Position numbers and translations under genes: made by a program
Assembly: GCF_910596095.1 (NCBI RefSeq)
Contig: NC_056536.1
Coordinates: 18,027,291-18,091,290, forward strand
Direction: 5' to 3'
DNA length: 64,000 bases
Source: Thunnus maccoyii
Lineage: Eukaryota > Chordata > Actinopteri > Scombriformes > Scombridae
Shown: in pieces, positions 1-12,385 of the stretch
Position numbering within the stretch: position 1 is the first letter of the stretch
Layout: each line of letters starts with the position of its first letter
Notes under the pieces: model-generated
The model's database searches: none
Seen by the model: only the letters and a program-made list of their open reading frames with translations
Told to the model about the DNA's origin: nothing

Positions 1-1133
1 TGGCATGGACTCCACAACTTTGTGCAAACCTGATGACCCATGTTATGATTTGACAATGTTCCAAAGAGCCTCATGTGATGATACATAATGATTGGTTTTC
101 TCAGTCTTCAAGTGTCCCCATAAATGTTCAATGGGGTTGACGTCAGGTGACTGTGGAGGAAAGTCCATGACAGTTAGGACTCCTTGGTCTTCTTTGGTCT
201 TCAAGTAGTTCTTGCAAAGCTTTGAGGTGTGTTTGGGGTCTTTATCCTGCTGCAATAGAAATCCTTCCCCACAAAGATGCAAACCAGAGTGTACAGCATG
301 TCTCTGACAAATGAAGTGGTATTTCTTAGCCCACCCCAAGCGTTTGGCCTTGTTTCGCCTCCTGAGAAGTGGTTTAGAAACTGCTGCTCATCCTCTGAGA
401 CCACTACAAGACAGCCTTCTTTTGACAGTACGTTTGCTGATTGGAGTCTTTTCTTCTTTATTTAGTAAATTCTGTATCTGTGATGAAGTTGCTTTTCTAT
501 CTCTCAGGGAACTAAGCTTGATGTATTGATTTTTTATTGGTGTGGTCACTTTTGGTCTGCCTGATCTTGCTTTGGATACAACTGATCCAGTTTCTGCAAA
601 GCGTTTTAGAGCTCCATGCACTGCCCCCTTAGAAAGCTTTAGTCTAGCCATGATTTGACGTTAAGAAAGCCCCTCTTTGCTTAGAATAACAATTTGACTT
701 CTCACACTTTCATTTAGTTTTGATGCCATGTTTCCCACTATCACAATGGTACTTAGTAAGCAGTGATCTGCTGGAAACTTGAGGCACAGTCATATTTATA
801 ACAGGTGAACACTGGCTGCAAGTTGAGTTACTTGAACAAGCCTCTGATGAGTAGATCAAATCCACCTGAGTGTCGTCTGAATGCTTCAATGGAAGTGACA
901 GAATTCAAGGAAATCTGACCTTTTGTTCAAAGGAGTTAAGTTTCAATGCCACAAATTTGCTTAACTTTGATTGTTGACCTAGAAATAGGACAGAATATTT
1001 AATATTTATTCTTTATTTTACATGTCATTACTTGTGTTTTTAATGTTTATGGACCCTCAAACTTTCTGACTATTTCCAGGTTTACATGAAAATATTTAAT
1101 GTGGTCTCAGACTTTTGGACCCCACTGTGCATA
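1..1133 (-). mobile_element. Tc1/mariner DNA transposon, decayed, cut by window start
   Basis: A Tc1-family element reads on the minus strand. The N-terminal helix-turn-helix part of the transposase is encoded by 651-388 and a C-terminal part by 339-43; both lie in one frame. The C-terminal part shows the typical LLQQDKDPKHTSK and FPPQSPDVNPIEHLW motifs. A TGA at 390-388 interrupts the frame where relatives usually have a sense codon. The roughly 80-100 residues that normally lie between the DNA-binding part and the QQDxDPKHTSK motif, including the first catalytic Asp, appear to be deleted, because WAKKYHF runs straight into ICQRHAVHSG. The outer inverted repeat ends near 1133 and contains GGTCTCAGACTTTTGGACCC at 1103-1122. 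The other end lies outside the window. The element cannot be autonomous. Confidence 0.9.
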
Positions 1134-4100
1134 TATAAAGCTTCTCATATAATGTTTTTATACTAACAATGGATAAAATGATTATGTGTGGTGTGATAGT
1201 TCATCGTAGTGACGAACTCCTCAATTTCGCTGTTTTGGTTCACTCTCACTACTCTCATAAACCTGTTTCCAACCGGAGCAGGAACCTGGTTTCAGTGTAC
1301 GCTAACTGCGCATCACCGAGCGGCAAATAAACAGTCAGATATTTCCCTTAGAAGTTAGTGGAGACCAAAACAGAGCTAAAACGAGAGTGAATATTCATTT
1401 CACATTCGTCAGGTAGCCAGAAACACGACTCCAAAAGAAAGTTGATGTTGCTCCTTGTCTGCTCAATGTGTAATAGGCAACTGTTTGCCTGCAATTTTGC
1501 AAGTTTTTATGTCACTGTTGTCTTAACAGCTTGTTTTGTTGCACTCAAATTGTAAAAAAAACAGTACATCAAACACATCAGAGAGAAAACTGTTTGACTT
1601 GTGTCCAGAGGGTCAAAGACAAAGGCATCCTGGGAAAGAGCTATGTTGGCTACAGCATCAAAGAGGGCTTCAGGCACAGTAACTGAGAGCTGATATTGGT
1701 TTTGTCTGCATGTGCATGTTTGTGCTTTGATTACTGTATAGCCCATAGAAGAAACTGTGGTCCAGATTAATTTCGAAACCTCTTTCGTGTTTATTTAGAC
1801 TCGTAAACCTTTCCGTCCTTTCACATTTCTCTCCTTTTATGGTGCATTAAGGCAGGCTGAGTCCTTGAAAAAAGTTCCATCCGATCCTGAGAAAAATAAA
1901 AACTTGACAGATGTGATATTAAAATTCATCTAAGGTAATGTTATCAGAACAGGACAGATTGCAAATGTAAATGCATCCAGTGCGAATCTAATCACCCACA
2001 TCACTCTCAGATATGGTCAGGAACACTTTGACCACACTCTTAGTGTAGTGTGAATGAATATGTTGTATATTTTTAACAACATTGGACCACATTTCTCATC
2101 CTTGTGAGCCACACTGAACTGTTTTCAATGAGAAGCACTGTGCTGCAGCACGTTTAAAGTATTAGGCTATCTATCATCTTGAGTAAACAAGCTTGTCAGA
2201 TGCAAACTATGGTGAATGACCTGCAATTTATTTTTTGAGTTGGCCAAAATGAAAATACTATGAAAGTGAGAATACATGTATTTGCATATTGAGAGGGAAG
2301 TAAAACCCTTGATATTGGTCATTGCATTTATTGAATTTATTTTCCAGGTGAAAATTGAATCAATTTAAGACATTTGGATATTTCTGGATAGAAAAAATGA
2401 CTGAAATTTCTCTTTTTAGTTCTACAAATTAGAAATTAAACAGAACACAAGAACAAAACAAAAGCACTTCTTTAATAGCTCTCTGTGTGACTAATTTGTA
2501 TATATTTGGAGGTCCATGAAACCCTCAGTCTAGACCGTATGGCGGAGGTTATATGAGCCCTGTGTGACCTGTGATGGAGGTGGCACAGACCTTGTGGTTG
2601 AAGCAGCAGGAGCCCTGCTGTGGATGTTCTGTGAGCACTCACACTGTATGATTGACGTTCAACTCTGTCGTGAAAGCTGTATGGGCTACCTGGTGTTTTA
2701 GGTTGAATTCTTGAGCGCGGGCCATTACGGCCCTTTGGCAAAAGGCTGTGTGGTGTGGGCTTCAAGTTGTAGGAGAGGTCCCTCCACGCCCTGAGTGATG
2801 AGAGCAGGGTTTAACCGGCTGCAGGTGTGCTCGAGACAGGCGGGTAGGGCCTTTGAAGTGGAAGCCAACTGGGACCACGGCCCATCTCTGACCAGCAGCC
2901 AGCACAGACACATTCGCTTTCAATTAACACTCTCGATCGCTGCTCTTTTGCTTTTTATCATCCCTGCTCTCTTTTACAGTTCTCATCTACAGTATGTATA
3001 TGTGTTAGAAGAGAAACTTGAAAACTGTGGTGCTGTAATTTCAATATCATGTTTGTAATTACTAGTGAATGACTTATGAATGCACTGCAATCGTGATGCC
3101 AGGGTTATTTTTCAGAGGGATTTGGACCATATAAGTGCATGTTATTCATCTTTGTGTGTGTGTGTGTTTTCAGCTCTTACTTCACCTCTCACTTCGGTTT
3201 CATGAATCTTTTTGTCTCAGGGCCAGGTTGAGCGTCCAGAGAACTGCGAGTCCTCAGAGCTCTGACACCCTGATCTATTGTTTCTCATTTATCTTTATGT
3301 GATGAAATCATGGATCTCCTCACTCTCACGCTCAGTCATCTGAACAGGACACATCCTGTCTTTGGCACAGCTAAACAAGCAAGCAAACTCATACCAGTTC
3401 TAGATAAATAATGCAAATTCTGTTGTGGCTTATTGGCTGTTTTTACTCAAATGTATATACACACACAGAGAAGTACGTACGTAAGCACGCATGCACACAT
3501 CTCATTAAAGAGAGCGAAAAAGAGAAATAAATGGCTGTTTCGATGGTAAGCTCCCTGGAGGCAGCTACATCTGGCTCCTGTTAGCCACAAGCGTATAAAA
3601 ATCAAATGCGGTTTAGTCGCAGGCATTCACAGGCACACACACATACACACACACACACTGGGAGGTAGGACTCCAGCATGGTGGTCACCCCCACCAGTCC
3701 CAGTCTCTCTAGTACCAACCCTAGTGAACTCAGCAGACATCAAGGGGCTCAGACAGGGACTAGTATACCTGGCACAAACAGTAACAACAACTCATATACA
3801 GCCTCTATACAAAATATTAAAACTTAAAACCCTGTGGATAACTGTCTGCCGGGCATCTGTTAATATGTCTAAGTGAGAGTGGGGGGTGTCAATAATAATA
3901 AGAGTAAAAAAAACTAAACGTTTAACTCATAGCTCTGTCTGGACGAAATGCTAGGAAGAATAATTATTTTTGTAATTATTAAACAACCACAATTTTTAAA
4001 TCTATTTTGGGGACCTATACAGTGTGAATTTAGTGGTTAGAATTTTTATATTTCAATTCAAATTTAACTGTTAAGCCACAAGTCCGTGACACAAAATGAA

Positions 4101-5329
4101 ATGTGAAAATATGCTACTGTACAAATTGAGGATACTGAGATGAGTTCATCAACAGGATGTAAGAGATAGTTTATGTGGCGTAAACAGACACTCATGGACA
4201 AGCAAAGGACCAGACTACCTCTACATCCAGACGTCCAAACAAATCTCCGCACACTCTGTTACACATGGCGGTGCAGTGTTATGCTGAAATCGTGAGTCAT
4301 TAATCGGGTCGTCATCGTCATCATCGTTGTTGCTGGTGATAGTGAAATCGCTGACACACACTTGAAGCATGTGCTCTCAGTGTTTAATCAGCGTATAATT
4401 AATGTGTGTCGAGTATAACAACATCATTAGGAAAAACTGTTTATCATCTTAGAACTCAGGCTCAGAAGCAACACGCAGGCAAGCGAATGGAGAAGCGAAT
4501 TCATGATAAAGGCTATCGCATAGTTTCAGTCACTGAGGTCAAAGCCAGCTCATCCTGTGTGTTCCTCTGAGCCCAGCAGGCATGTCTGAAAGACTCTGAA
4601 GCCCTGTGAATCTGTCTCTGGCCTTCAATTTCCTGCCATGTTCAATCCTGGACAAAGCAGCTGTCTTGATTTCAGCTTGGGTGGGATGGACAGGACTTCA
4701 ATAACCTTTGTATTACTGATATTAGCATGTAATGTTGGTGTAATATCACCAAAAGCTGAAAGCTTTGATTAAAAACTCGCTCAGAAATGTACACATCACA
4801 GGCAGGATAGTGTATGTGCTTTTTTTCTTGAGTGTTTGGCACTATCTAAAACTCTACCCAGCGTGAAATAGTGACACAGGTTTACCAGCTCTATATATAA
4901 GCCTTTATGTCTGCCAGTCTGATGTCAAAAAACAGTAAGAGACTGTCAGAATCAAAATGAAAACATTTTCTTGGTGAAGAACAGCCGACTTCACGCCATC
5001 TTTTAACAATAGTTGTGTTGTAGCTGGCTGTAGCAGCCCAGTAAAAGCTGGCATATCCTTGGCAGCAAGCTGGCACTTGTCCTGGACTGTCAGAGTGAAA
5101 TGTTGCCCTTGTGTCAGGTCTCAGTAAACTCTGCTATCTCTGACTTTGATGGACGGGCCCTCTCGTGGTTCCTGGAGATCTAACACACAGCGAGATACAC
5201 AGAGGCTTAGATCAGCCTCTGGACTGTTTTAAGAGCCTGGATGCCTCTCCTGGGTTGTCGCTGCCAGGTTTCAGTTGAGGATCAGAGCTTGAGGACTGGT
5301 TCTTTCGCCTTGTTGTAATGTACTGTAGG
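1134..5329. other. Intergenic, no gene supported
   Basis: No open frame here resembles a known protein and none has convincing splice context. About 1195-1510 (a run containing GAGACCAAAACAGAGCTAAA near 1362) resembles from memory a repeat common in teleost genomes, but I see no clean ends. Short CA/TG runs occur near 3157 and 3637-3658. The open frames at 2472-2913 on the minus strand look random. Confidence 0.5.
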
Positions 5330-5656
5330 CAGTTGGGGAATAAGTACTCAGCTCCTTCACGTAAGTAAATAAAACCATCTAAAAATACTTCATAACGTGT
5401 GAAAGACCTGCATTTAATCTCCTACTTGAGTAAAAGTACAAACATTATTAGTTAAATGTATTTAAAGTATCAAAAGCACAAATACTCAGTCTCCATAAAA
5501 AATGGCCTCTGTGACTGATATGTAAACATTATTAGAGAGTTAATTTTGAGGAGTTTACATATAAAGTAGAATGAAATGGAAATGTTCAAATAAAGTACAA
5601 GTATCTCAAAGTTGTGCTTAAGTACAGTAGTTGAACTTAGTTACTTTCCACCCCTG
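5330..5656. mobile_element. hAT-type MITE with 8-bp target duplication
   Basis: A 327-bp AT-rich segment with no coding capacity. The left end reads CAGTTGGGGAATAAGTAC and the right end, reversed, reads CAGGGGTGGAAAGTAACTAA, so the ends are imperfect inverted repeats starting with CAG. It is flanked by ACTGTAGG (5322-5329) and ACTGTCGG (5657-5664), an 8-bp direct repeat with one mismatch. CAG-type ends with 8-bp duplications are the hallmark of hAT elements. Internal runs such as GAGTAAAAGTAC and AAGTACAAGTA are typical, from memory, of an abundant teleost repeat. Confidence 0.75.
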
Positions 5657-6153
5657 ACTGTCGGTTCGAGGGGTATTTGTTGATGTTGAAGCCCACCCTC
5701 CCCTGAGAGTCTCCTAATGCATGTCCGACTGCTCCAACCAACTCTGATCCTCACACAAAAAATGTTTCAATGCCTGGACGTCTCGCCATGTGCTTCTAAT
5801 CGAACTCCAACGTCCTCTTTGGTGGTCCTCTGTCTCTCCATTCTCCTACCCTGAACACTCTTACTCACTGAGACTCCTTTAGCATCCTGCCCCCTCCTCT
5901 CATAACCCCACCATCTTCCCAAACCTCCCAGCTTTGCCCCATAACCCTTATTGCACCTGACACAAATTCATAAATTTCTCCAACACACTTCACCCACATT
6001 TACCACAGCTACAGAAATGTATGATCCTTGTGATTATGCTCTGTATGTTATACTGCAAAATATATCAATTCTGAATTTAGTCTAATATTCATTCTAAAAA
6101 CATGTTTATTGAAATCATTGGAAAAACGGCAATGAGTGTAGGAATTGTAGTTG
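5657..6153. other. Intergenic, nothing recognised
   Basis: Ordinary unique-looking sequence, pyrimidine-rich around 5800-5950. No exon, RNA gene or repeat could be supported. Confidence 0.4.
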
Positions 6154-7257
6154 TTTAAAGTTTGACATTTTGGGAAATGCTCTTATTCGCTTTCTTTTCC
6201 AGAGTTGGATGAAAAGATTGACACCTCTCTCATATCAGTACGTTGAATATGAAGCTGAAATCAGGAGACAGTTAGCTTAGCTTAGCATAAAGTGTAAAGT
6301 GAAACAGTAAAAGAATCCACTTGCCAGCACCTCTGGCAAGTGGCACCTCTAAACTCAGCTGGAAGCATATTCCAATGTTTGATGGCCGCAAATGAAAAAG
6401 CAGATTTTGCAAAGGCAGTCCGCTACATTAATAATGAACACATTGTATCTCATTTGTTTACAAAAACCAAAGTGTAAAAATGACAAGTTGCAGTTTTATG
6501 CAGGATGCATATATTTACTATTTTGGCATCATCTTTACATTCTGTTTTTTATACAAATTAAACAAAGGAGATATAATGTCTTAAAAAGTGAACTTTAGGG
6601 CTTTTTCAAACCTATAGTTTGTTTGCTCTGTTCCAAATCAGTGGACGAGTTGGTTTTGCCCTTAGTTCGGTTTCTTCTCACACAGAGAAAAATAAAAAAA
6701 GAGAACGGTCACTCCACTCATTAGTCAGATATGTGTGGTACAGGAGCAAGAACATAAACACAGGAAAACAATCCTATCTGCCAAAAATAAAAAATGCAAC
6801 ATTCTTTGTTGCACTAGTCCAGGTCAATTCACTCTCTGGCTAGCTGCTAGCAACTGTTAATTTTGCTCATCTGCATTATGCAGTATGCAAAGCACATCTG
6901 ATCCATTTAGCTCAAACTTGTAGATGGGTCGGATCACATTCCTGCTGCAAACAAACTGCTCCAGTGTTCATTTGGGACCGGACCGAGACCACATCCTCAA
7001 AGGGACTCAGTAGGGTTGTTTTGTACAATTGCTCTGCTCAGACCTGCCCAAACAAATCGTACCAATGTAGAAGACGAACCAGATTCAGCCGGACGAAACA
7101 GTACAGGTCTGAAAATGCTTTTTAGAGATGCTGGTAGGCAGATTATTTATATACCAATGGACAGTGCCAGGCTACTTCAAGTATTTATGCTAAGATAACT
7201 GTCTCCTGGCTTTTCATCAAACTCTCAGCAAGAAATTTAAAATTTGAATTCCTTTAA
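6154..7257. mobile_element. Teleost MITE-like repeat (outer host of a nested element)
   Basis: The left end (TTTAAAGTTTGACATTTTGG at 6154) and the right end (AAATTTGAATTCCTTTAA ending at 7257) are decayed inverted repeats. Internal landmarks include TTAGCTTAGCTTAGCATAAA near 6273, a TTTACAAAAACCAAAGTGTA stretch near 6458, and ATGCTGGTAGGCAG near 7128. The same terminal sequence recurs at 60140-60305 and 63478-63790, so this is a family with at least three copies in the window. A second element is inserted at 6598-7120. The superfamily is not certain. Confidence 0.7.
6598..7120. mobile_element. Nested MITE, probably PIF/Harbinger-like
   Basis: This 523-bp segment interrupts the surrounding repeat. 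The left end is GGGCTTTTTCAAACCT and the right end is AGGTCTGAAAATGCTT, inverted repeats with a few mismatches. TTTA lies immediately on both sides (6594-6597 and 7121-7124). The sequence outside rejoins as GTGAACTTTAGAGATGCTGG, the normal order of the host repeat as I remember it. A TTA-type duplication with GGGC-like ends fits PIF/Harbinger MITEs, though a 4-bp reading is possible. Open frames inside it are chance. Confidence 0.7.
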
Positions 7258-8361
7258 TTCCTGCTCATCATATATTTATCATATATTGCACTGTGCACTG
7301 CACAGGAATTAAAGTTTGAGTGCTTGATTTTGATGTTAATCATACAAAATATAAGTAATTTTCAAAGCATAACTTATGAAGTTACCAGGCCTTTTTAAGT
7401 TATTCCGTCTTCATCTGGTTAGGTCGAGCAGCACGAGAGAACCAAGATGACAGTGACAGAATTTACATCATGAGCGACAAATGAAAGGTCTCGTAAATCC
7501 CAGAATGCCTTATCAGCCTGCTCTCTGTGGGATTTGAAACAGACGCTCTCTTACGCGCTCAGCGTGTACGTGTGCTTATGTGTAGCCGACTGTTAGCAGG
7601 GGGAAACACACGTTTTCACTGATCATGCTGATATGACTGGAGATGAGAGAACAGAGCGGCCCCGGTGCTGCTGCTGCTGCGAGCTGTGTCAGCAACAATA
7701 CTCACTGAGTCTGCTCATGTTATCATTAAGACTTTATGTCAGTTTAACACTGCTGCATACAAGGCAGAAAGAAATACAAGGGAAAGATGATTACAGTAGA
7801 TATCATTGATTTGCATGCGGGAGTTTTTGAAGCATGTGATATTAATTCCATTTTCAACACAAAGAACTTCACAAGGTACTGTAAACGTCTCCAGAACGAG
7901 AACAATGAAACAGGAAAGAAAAGGAAGGAGGAGAGCCGAGGAGTGACTGATTGCAGGGCATCAGACCAAATGGGAACCAGAGACTGTGAGATGTCAGAAC
8001 TGCTATAGATTTATACTTTACCTGCTCCCCTGAGATCTGCCACACATACACCCACTCAGAGCAGAACAAAAGAGGAGGGAGAGATGTGAAAAAGTATGGG
8101 CACAGAGTCAAAGGTCAAACGGTGCGAGAGAATTTAGTAAAAGAGGCCTACAAAGATGAGTGAGAGACGGAGGACCAGAGAGAGAAGAGGGTTGGGTCTG
8201 AGGAGAAAACAGCAACATCAGCTGGGTCTTATTTAGACCAACCTTTTGTACTCTGAAAGGAGCCCTGTACGGCCGCCTGTACATCTGCCCTCCGCATGTT
8301 GGACTCTGATGGGTGGGCTGCCCTTTTCTGCTTTCGCCCTCTCCTCACACTGCCCTATAGT

Positions 8362-8362
<1 letters not shown>
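7258..8362. other. Intergenic, no gene supported
   Basis: No frame resembles a known protein. A short CTG run lies near 7665. I see no RNA gene or clear repeat. Confidence 0.4.

Positions 8363-8445
<83 letters not shown>
8363..8445. repeat. (CT)n microsatellite
   Basis: An uninterrupted CT tract of about 41 units. Apparent open frames through it (Leu-Ser or Arg-Glu repeats) are products of the repeat. Confidence 0.98.
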
Positions 8446-8446
<1 letters not shown>

Positions 8447-11400
8447 AGGGTACAGGACTGATCAGACAACTCTGTATATATTGAAACTGAAATGGTATAT
8501 TCATTCTGATTATTCCAGAAGGATTAAATTATGATTTCCTTCAGAATTATGTTCTGAAACAAGAGGGTAGCTCTGGGATACATGCATTGGATTTCACAAA
8601 AAATCAGTGTAAATGAATAAAATGTGCACATAAAAACTCAATTTTCTCTTTGTTCAACAGCTCCTCCACTACTACTGTGGTGGACAACGTGACTAACCAA
8701 AATCTATTATATAATAAAAGCCAGTATCCTCCCTATCGATACTGTATATTGGTCTGGCTGTACTGACTATATTCAAATCATTCCAGTGCTGGTATGCAGT
8801 CTTTTTAAGCTGTCGTCCAGTGGGCAACTTACCGCCACCCTCCAGGTAGAAGACAAAAACAGGCCATGGTCTGATTGACGCGGTTTGTCCCACCACAGAC
8901 AGCTTGTTGAGAACACTGCATGAAACCACCAAGTGTAACTGACAGGCACACATGACATGACATGCCAGCTAACAGGCCGCAAAGCTGCTAACTGTTACTT
9001 TGACTGGAGGCTGGTCTGAATTAGAGCAAGAGAATTAGAGCCCCTCCTCAGACCTTAGACCCCAATCCTAAACCTAGCTTCTGTATAAATCACAGCAGGC
9101 CAGGTGATTTTTGAATCCTGACATTTGTTTCCTTTCACTGGCCACCTTAGCCTATCTCTCACTCTTTTCTCCCTATCGCCGCCGCCGCCTCTTCCACTCT
9201 CTCGTCTCAACCCACGACGAGTTAACTCGCTTTTTAAGAAGAGGTGCGAGTGGGCGTGCCCCACCTGTGCAGTGTTAACTCTGAGCAGCTGATACATGGC
9301 TACGTTAAGCCTTCAGCCCTCACAGACAAGGTCTCTCCTAAACACAGCTGTAAAATCTTTATGGATATGTCAACCAAACTTTAACATCAAGCCCACTCCT
9401 AGGCCGCATCATCAGAGATGGATACAGTTTCTACTGATTACTCTGTTAAACAGCCGACGGTATATCGGCTATAAACAGATGACTATCTAAATATTCTCAG
9501 TGAATCGTCTGCAAATACTGAGCACATAAATTTGTCATGTATAGGAAATTGTGGACGTCAAGCGTGCAAGCAGGGTGACATGACGTCAGCAGGTGGCAAG
9601 TGTGTGAGTGTGTGCAGATATCACTCACTCTTAGTGATATATACCAGATGAAAGGTCTGACTGGCTTTATCTAAAAGTGCTTAGTTGATATTAAAAGGTC
9701 ACATGGACCGCCAGACTGTATGTAGGTATGACTGTTAAGGAGAAGCATATCCAGATGTGTGTTAGTATGCATGCGTGCGGAGGCCTAATGGCCCACAGTG
9801 ACTTTGTCTGATCACAAAACATACACACAACACACACACACAGCACAAGAAAAGAACACATAAAAGCTCTGTCAAAAGAAACTCCTGAGGCCCCCTCACA
9901 GGAAGACCCCATTACAGCGTGTGCATCGATAAAAATGGTCCCCCCATCTGCCCTGTGGCTCCCGATAGCCATCTCCTCCCCTCAGTGGGTGCCTACTCAG
10001 GCTGTGCAGGTCTGACTGCATAACTGGCCCCCAGAGAAACAACATAATGGAGTTGAGGACCATGCTTATGCTCCAGATAAAACAAATTTACCGTTACTTA
10101 ATGCCAGATCCCCCATATTGCTGGTGGGCACAGATATATTAGCATACTTTGTTTTAAATGTGTTCAGTAATGGCAGAATAGTGGCACATTTTGTGCTCAT
10201 GTGTCTGTGGGAGGGAGCAGATTTAATAAATTCATGTGGTCACACTAAAGAACAACAGGCGAGAGAGTCTGTTTTGTTTGCCTCAAACACAGCATCAGAT
10301 GTTAAACTTTTCTCTTTTAATGTAAGGTGAGACACCGTGATATGAATTTGATACTGACTTGATTTAACACAGGCACAAGCACACACCACAGTGTTTTGTG
10401 AATATTCTGCTCATGTATTGCAGATTTAGAGCACATATAAAACAAAATGTACGTAGGACTACTATCAATAACGATGAATAAGGCTTGACTTTTTTTTTCT
10501 TATGACCATATTAAAAAAGCAGCTAAGATATAAGATAAAACTTCATGTATCTCAAATATACAAATATATATAGAACATTGTATAGATATACTACATATAC
10601 AGTACATACAAAGAAACACATACAGAATACAGGGAGGTGCAAAGTACACATGAAAATGCATGAATGAAAATGTCAAGTCAATTTATTTATACAGTACATT
10701 TAAAAACAACAAAGTGCTTTTAGATGAAAGATTAAGATTACAATCAAATTAAAATACAGACGTAATTATGAGGATCAAAAGACAATGAATACAAATGTAG
10801 AATAGAATAAATAAAATTTGGATAAAATCATATTAAAAGGAATTTAAAAACTGTACAGAAAGGTTCATCTGTGTTACATTATTACTATTTTACTATAAAA
10901 AATATAATGTATATATAAAGTGTGAATGGAAAAGAAACATGACAAACAGTATGAACTAAATTACGAGGTGCATCACTCTGCAAGTAGCAGATGTGATTAA
11001 AAAAAACAGCAGTTAACAAAAGTGGTGCACTTTGGTGATTTTACGTTTATTGACAACACTCTAATATAATATAAAATACAACATATCAGATTTTATCGGG
11101 GATAGAACAATAAAATCTTTGACTTTTTTCCATCATTGTCCCTTTCACAGTCCATCAACCATTTAACAAGATGGAGACAGGCTGTCACTGTCTGACATGA
11201 AGAAAAATTACAAAATAAAGACACAAAAAAGCCGTAAAGGAGGTGAATCATATGTGGTACATAATGCTCCATAGTCTGAGCAATGAGAAGTGCTGAAACA
11301 TCATTTAGGTTCCCTCTCTGTCCTAGAAAATAGGCAACAATCACTTAACATTCTCAGACTGTAACGTGTCAGCCTTTATGCATGCAACACTGCATCTAAC

Positions 11401-12354
11401 ACATAAGGATGCAATACTATGATGTCTTGTTACCCTGGGAGTTCAACTGGGAGCCTGTTCTTTCCCTTGCAGTTGAGGCAATCTCATCATGACATTATAA
11501 TGTAGATGAATGGCCCTCACCTGGCAGACTCTGTTCCATCACTGCTAATGGAAGAGAAAAGACATATTTCACTGCTTGTGCAACTCTGCTGGCAATCAGT
11601 CTGAATTACAGGGCTGTGTGTTTTTTTTATTGATCGGTCTAAACGCAATACTCATATGACAGTGATAGACTGGTGGATAATGGACACAATGTGCCATATA
11701 TGTCGGCGCCACAAGCGGTAGAGTGATACCTTTCCGCCCTCCTTATATCGGTCTCTCTTGACCCTATCGTTTCAGTGGCTCTAATCAGCCTCAGGATCAG
11801 CCTTGATCCCCACTTGACCTGGAAACCTCAATAAATCAAACACCTCTGGACTGGCAGCTCATTTGTACAGTACAACATTTGCCCCAAACACCTCACAACA
11901 CAGTATTTCCCTCAGATGAATTCAGATAACCGCAGATGATAACCGCAGTTTTAAACTGTAAAGCTGTTGTTTGGTTTGAGCTGCTTTGGCTCAAATCTGA
12001 CATTTCATTTTTGAACAAGAACACACTGAGGTGGAGACGTTTTATGGTCCTCTAGTTTATCTAGTTTATCTCATCTACTAATGCTGAATGTGGGAACCAC
12101 TTAGGATTAAGCTTCTGCCTTCACACTAAGTTTACATAGTGAAGTCTGAGCCTGTTGTCAGTGTCTCTCAGTATAAACAACAAACAGCCTCGAGGGAGTA
12201 AAACTAGAAACAGTTTAAGTGCTCAACACACTCACACATGCAGACACAGACCACGTTATGAGCGACGGTCCCTCTCACTGTGAGGGATAAACACCATGTA
12301 GTCTGGCCCGATCTGTTTACCAGTTAGCCTCTGGCCGGCCAGGGTCGTGGAGGT

Positions 12355-12385
<31 letters not shown>

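Noticed and set aside
2472-2913. Two minus-strand open frames with many Arg, Ser and His
   Set aside because: No recognisable domain and no conserved motif; treated as chance.
8233-8484. Open frames with Leu-Ser or Arg-Glu repeats
   Set aside because: They are translations of the (CT)n microsatellite on both strands.
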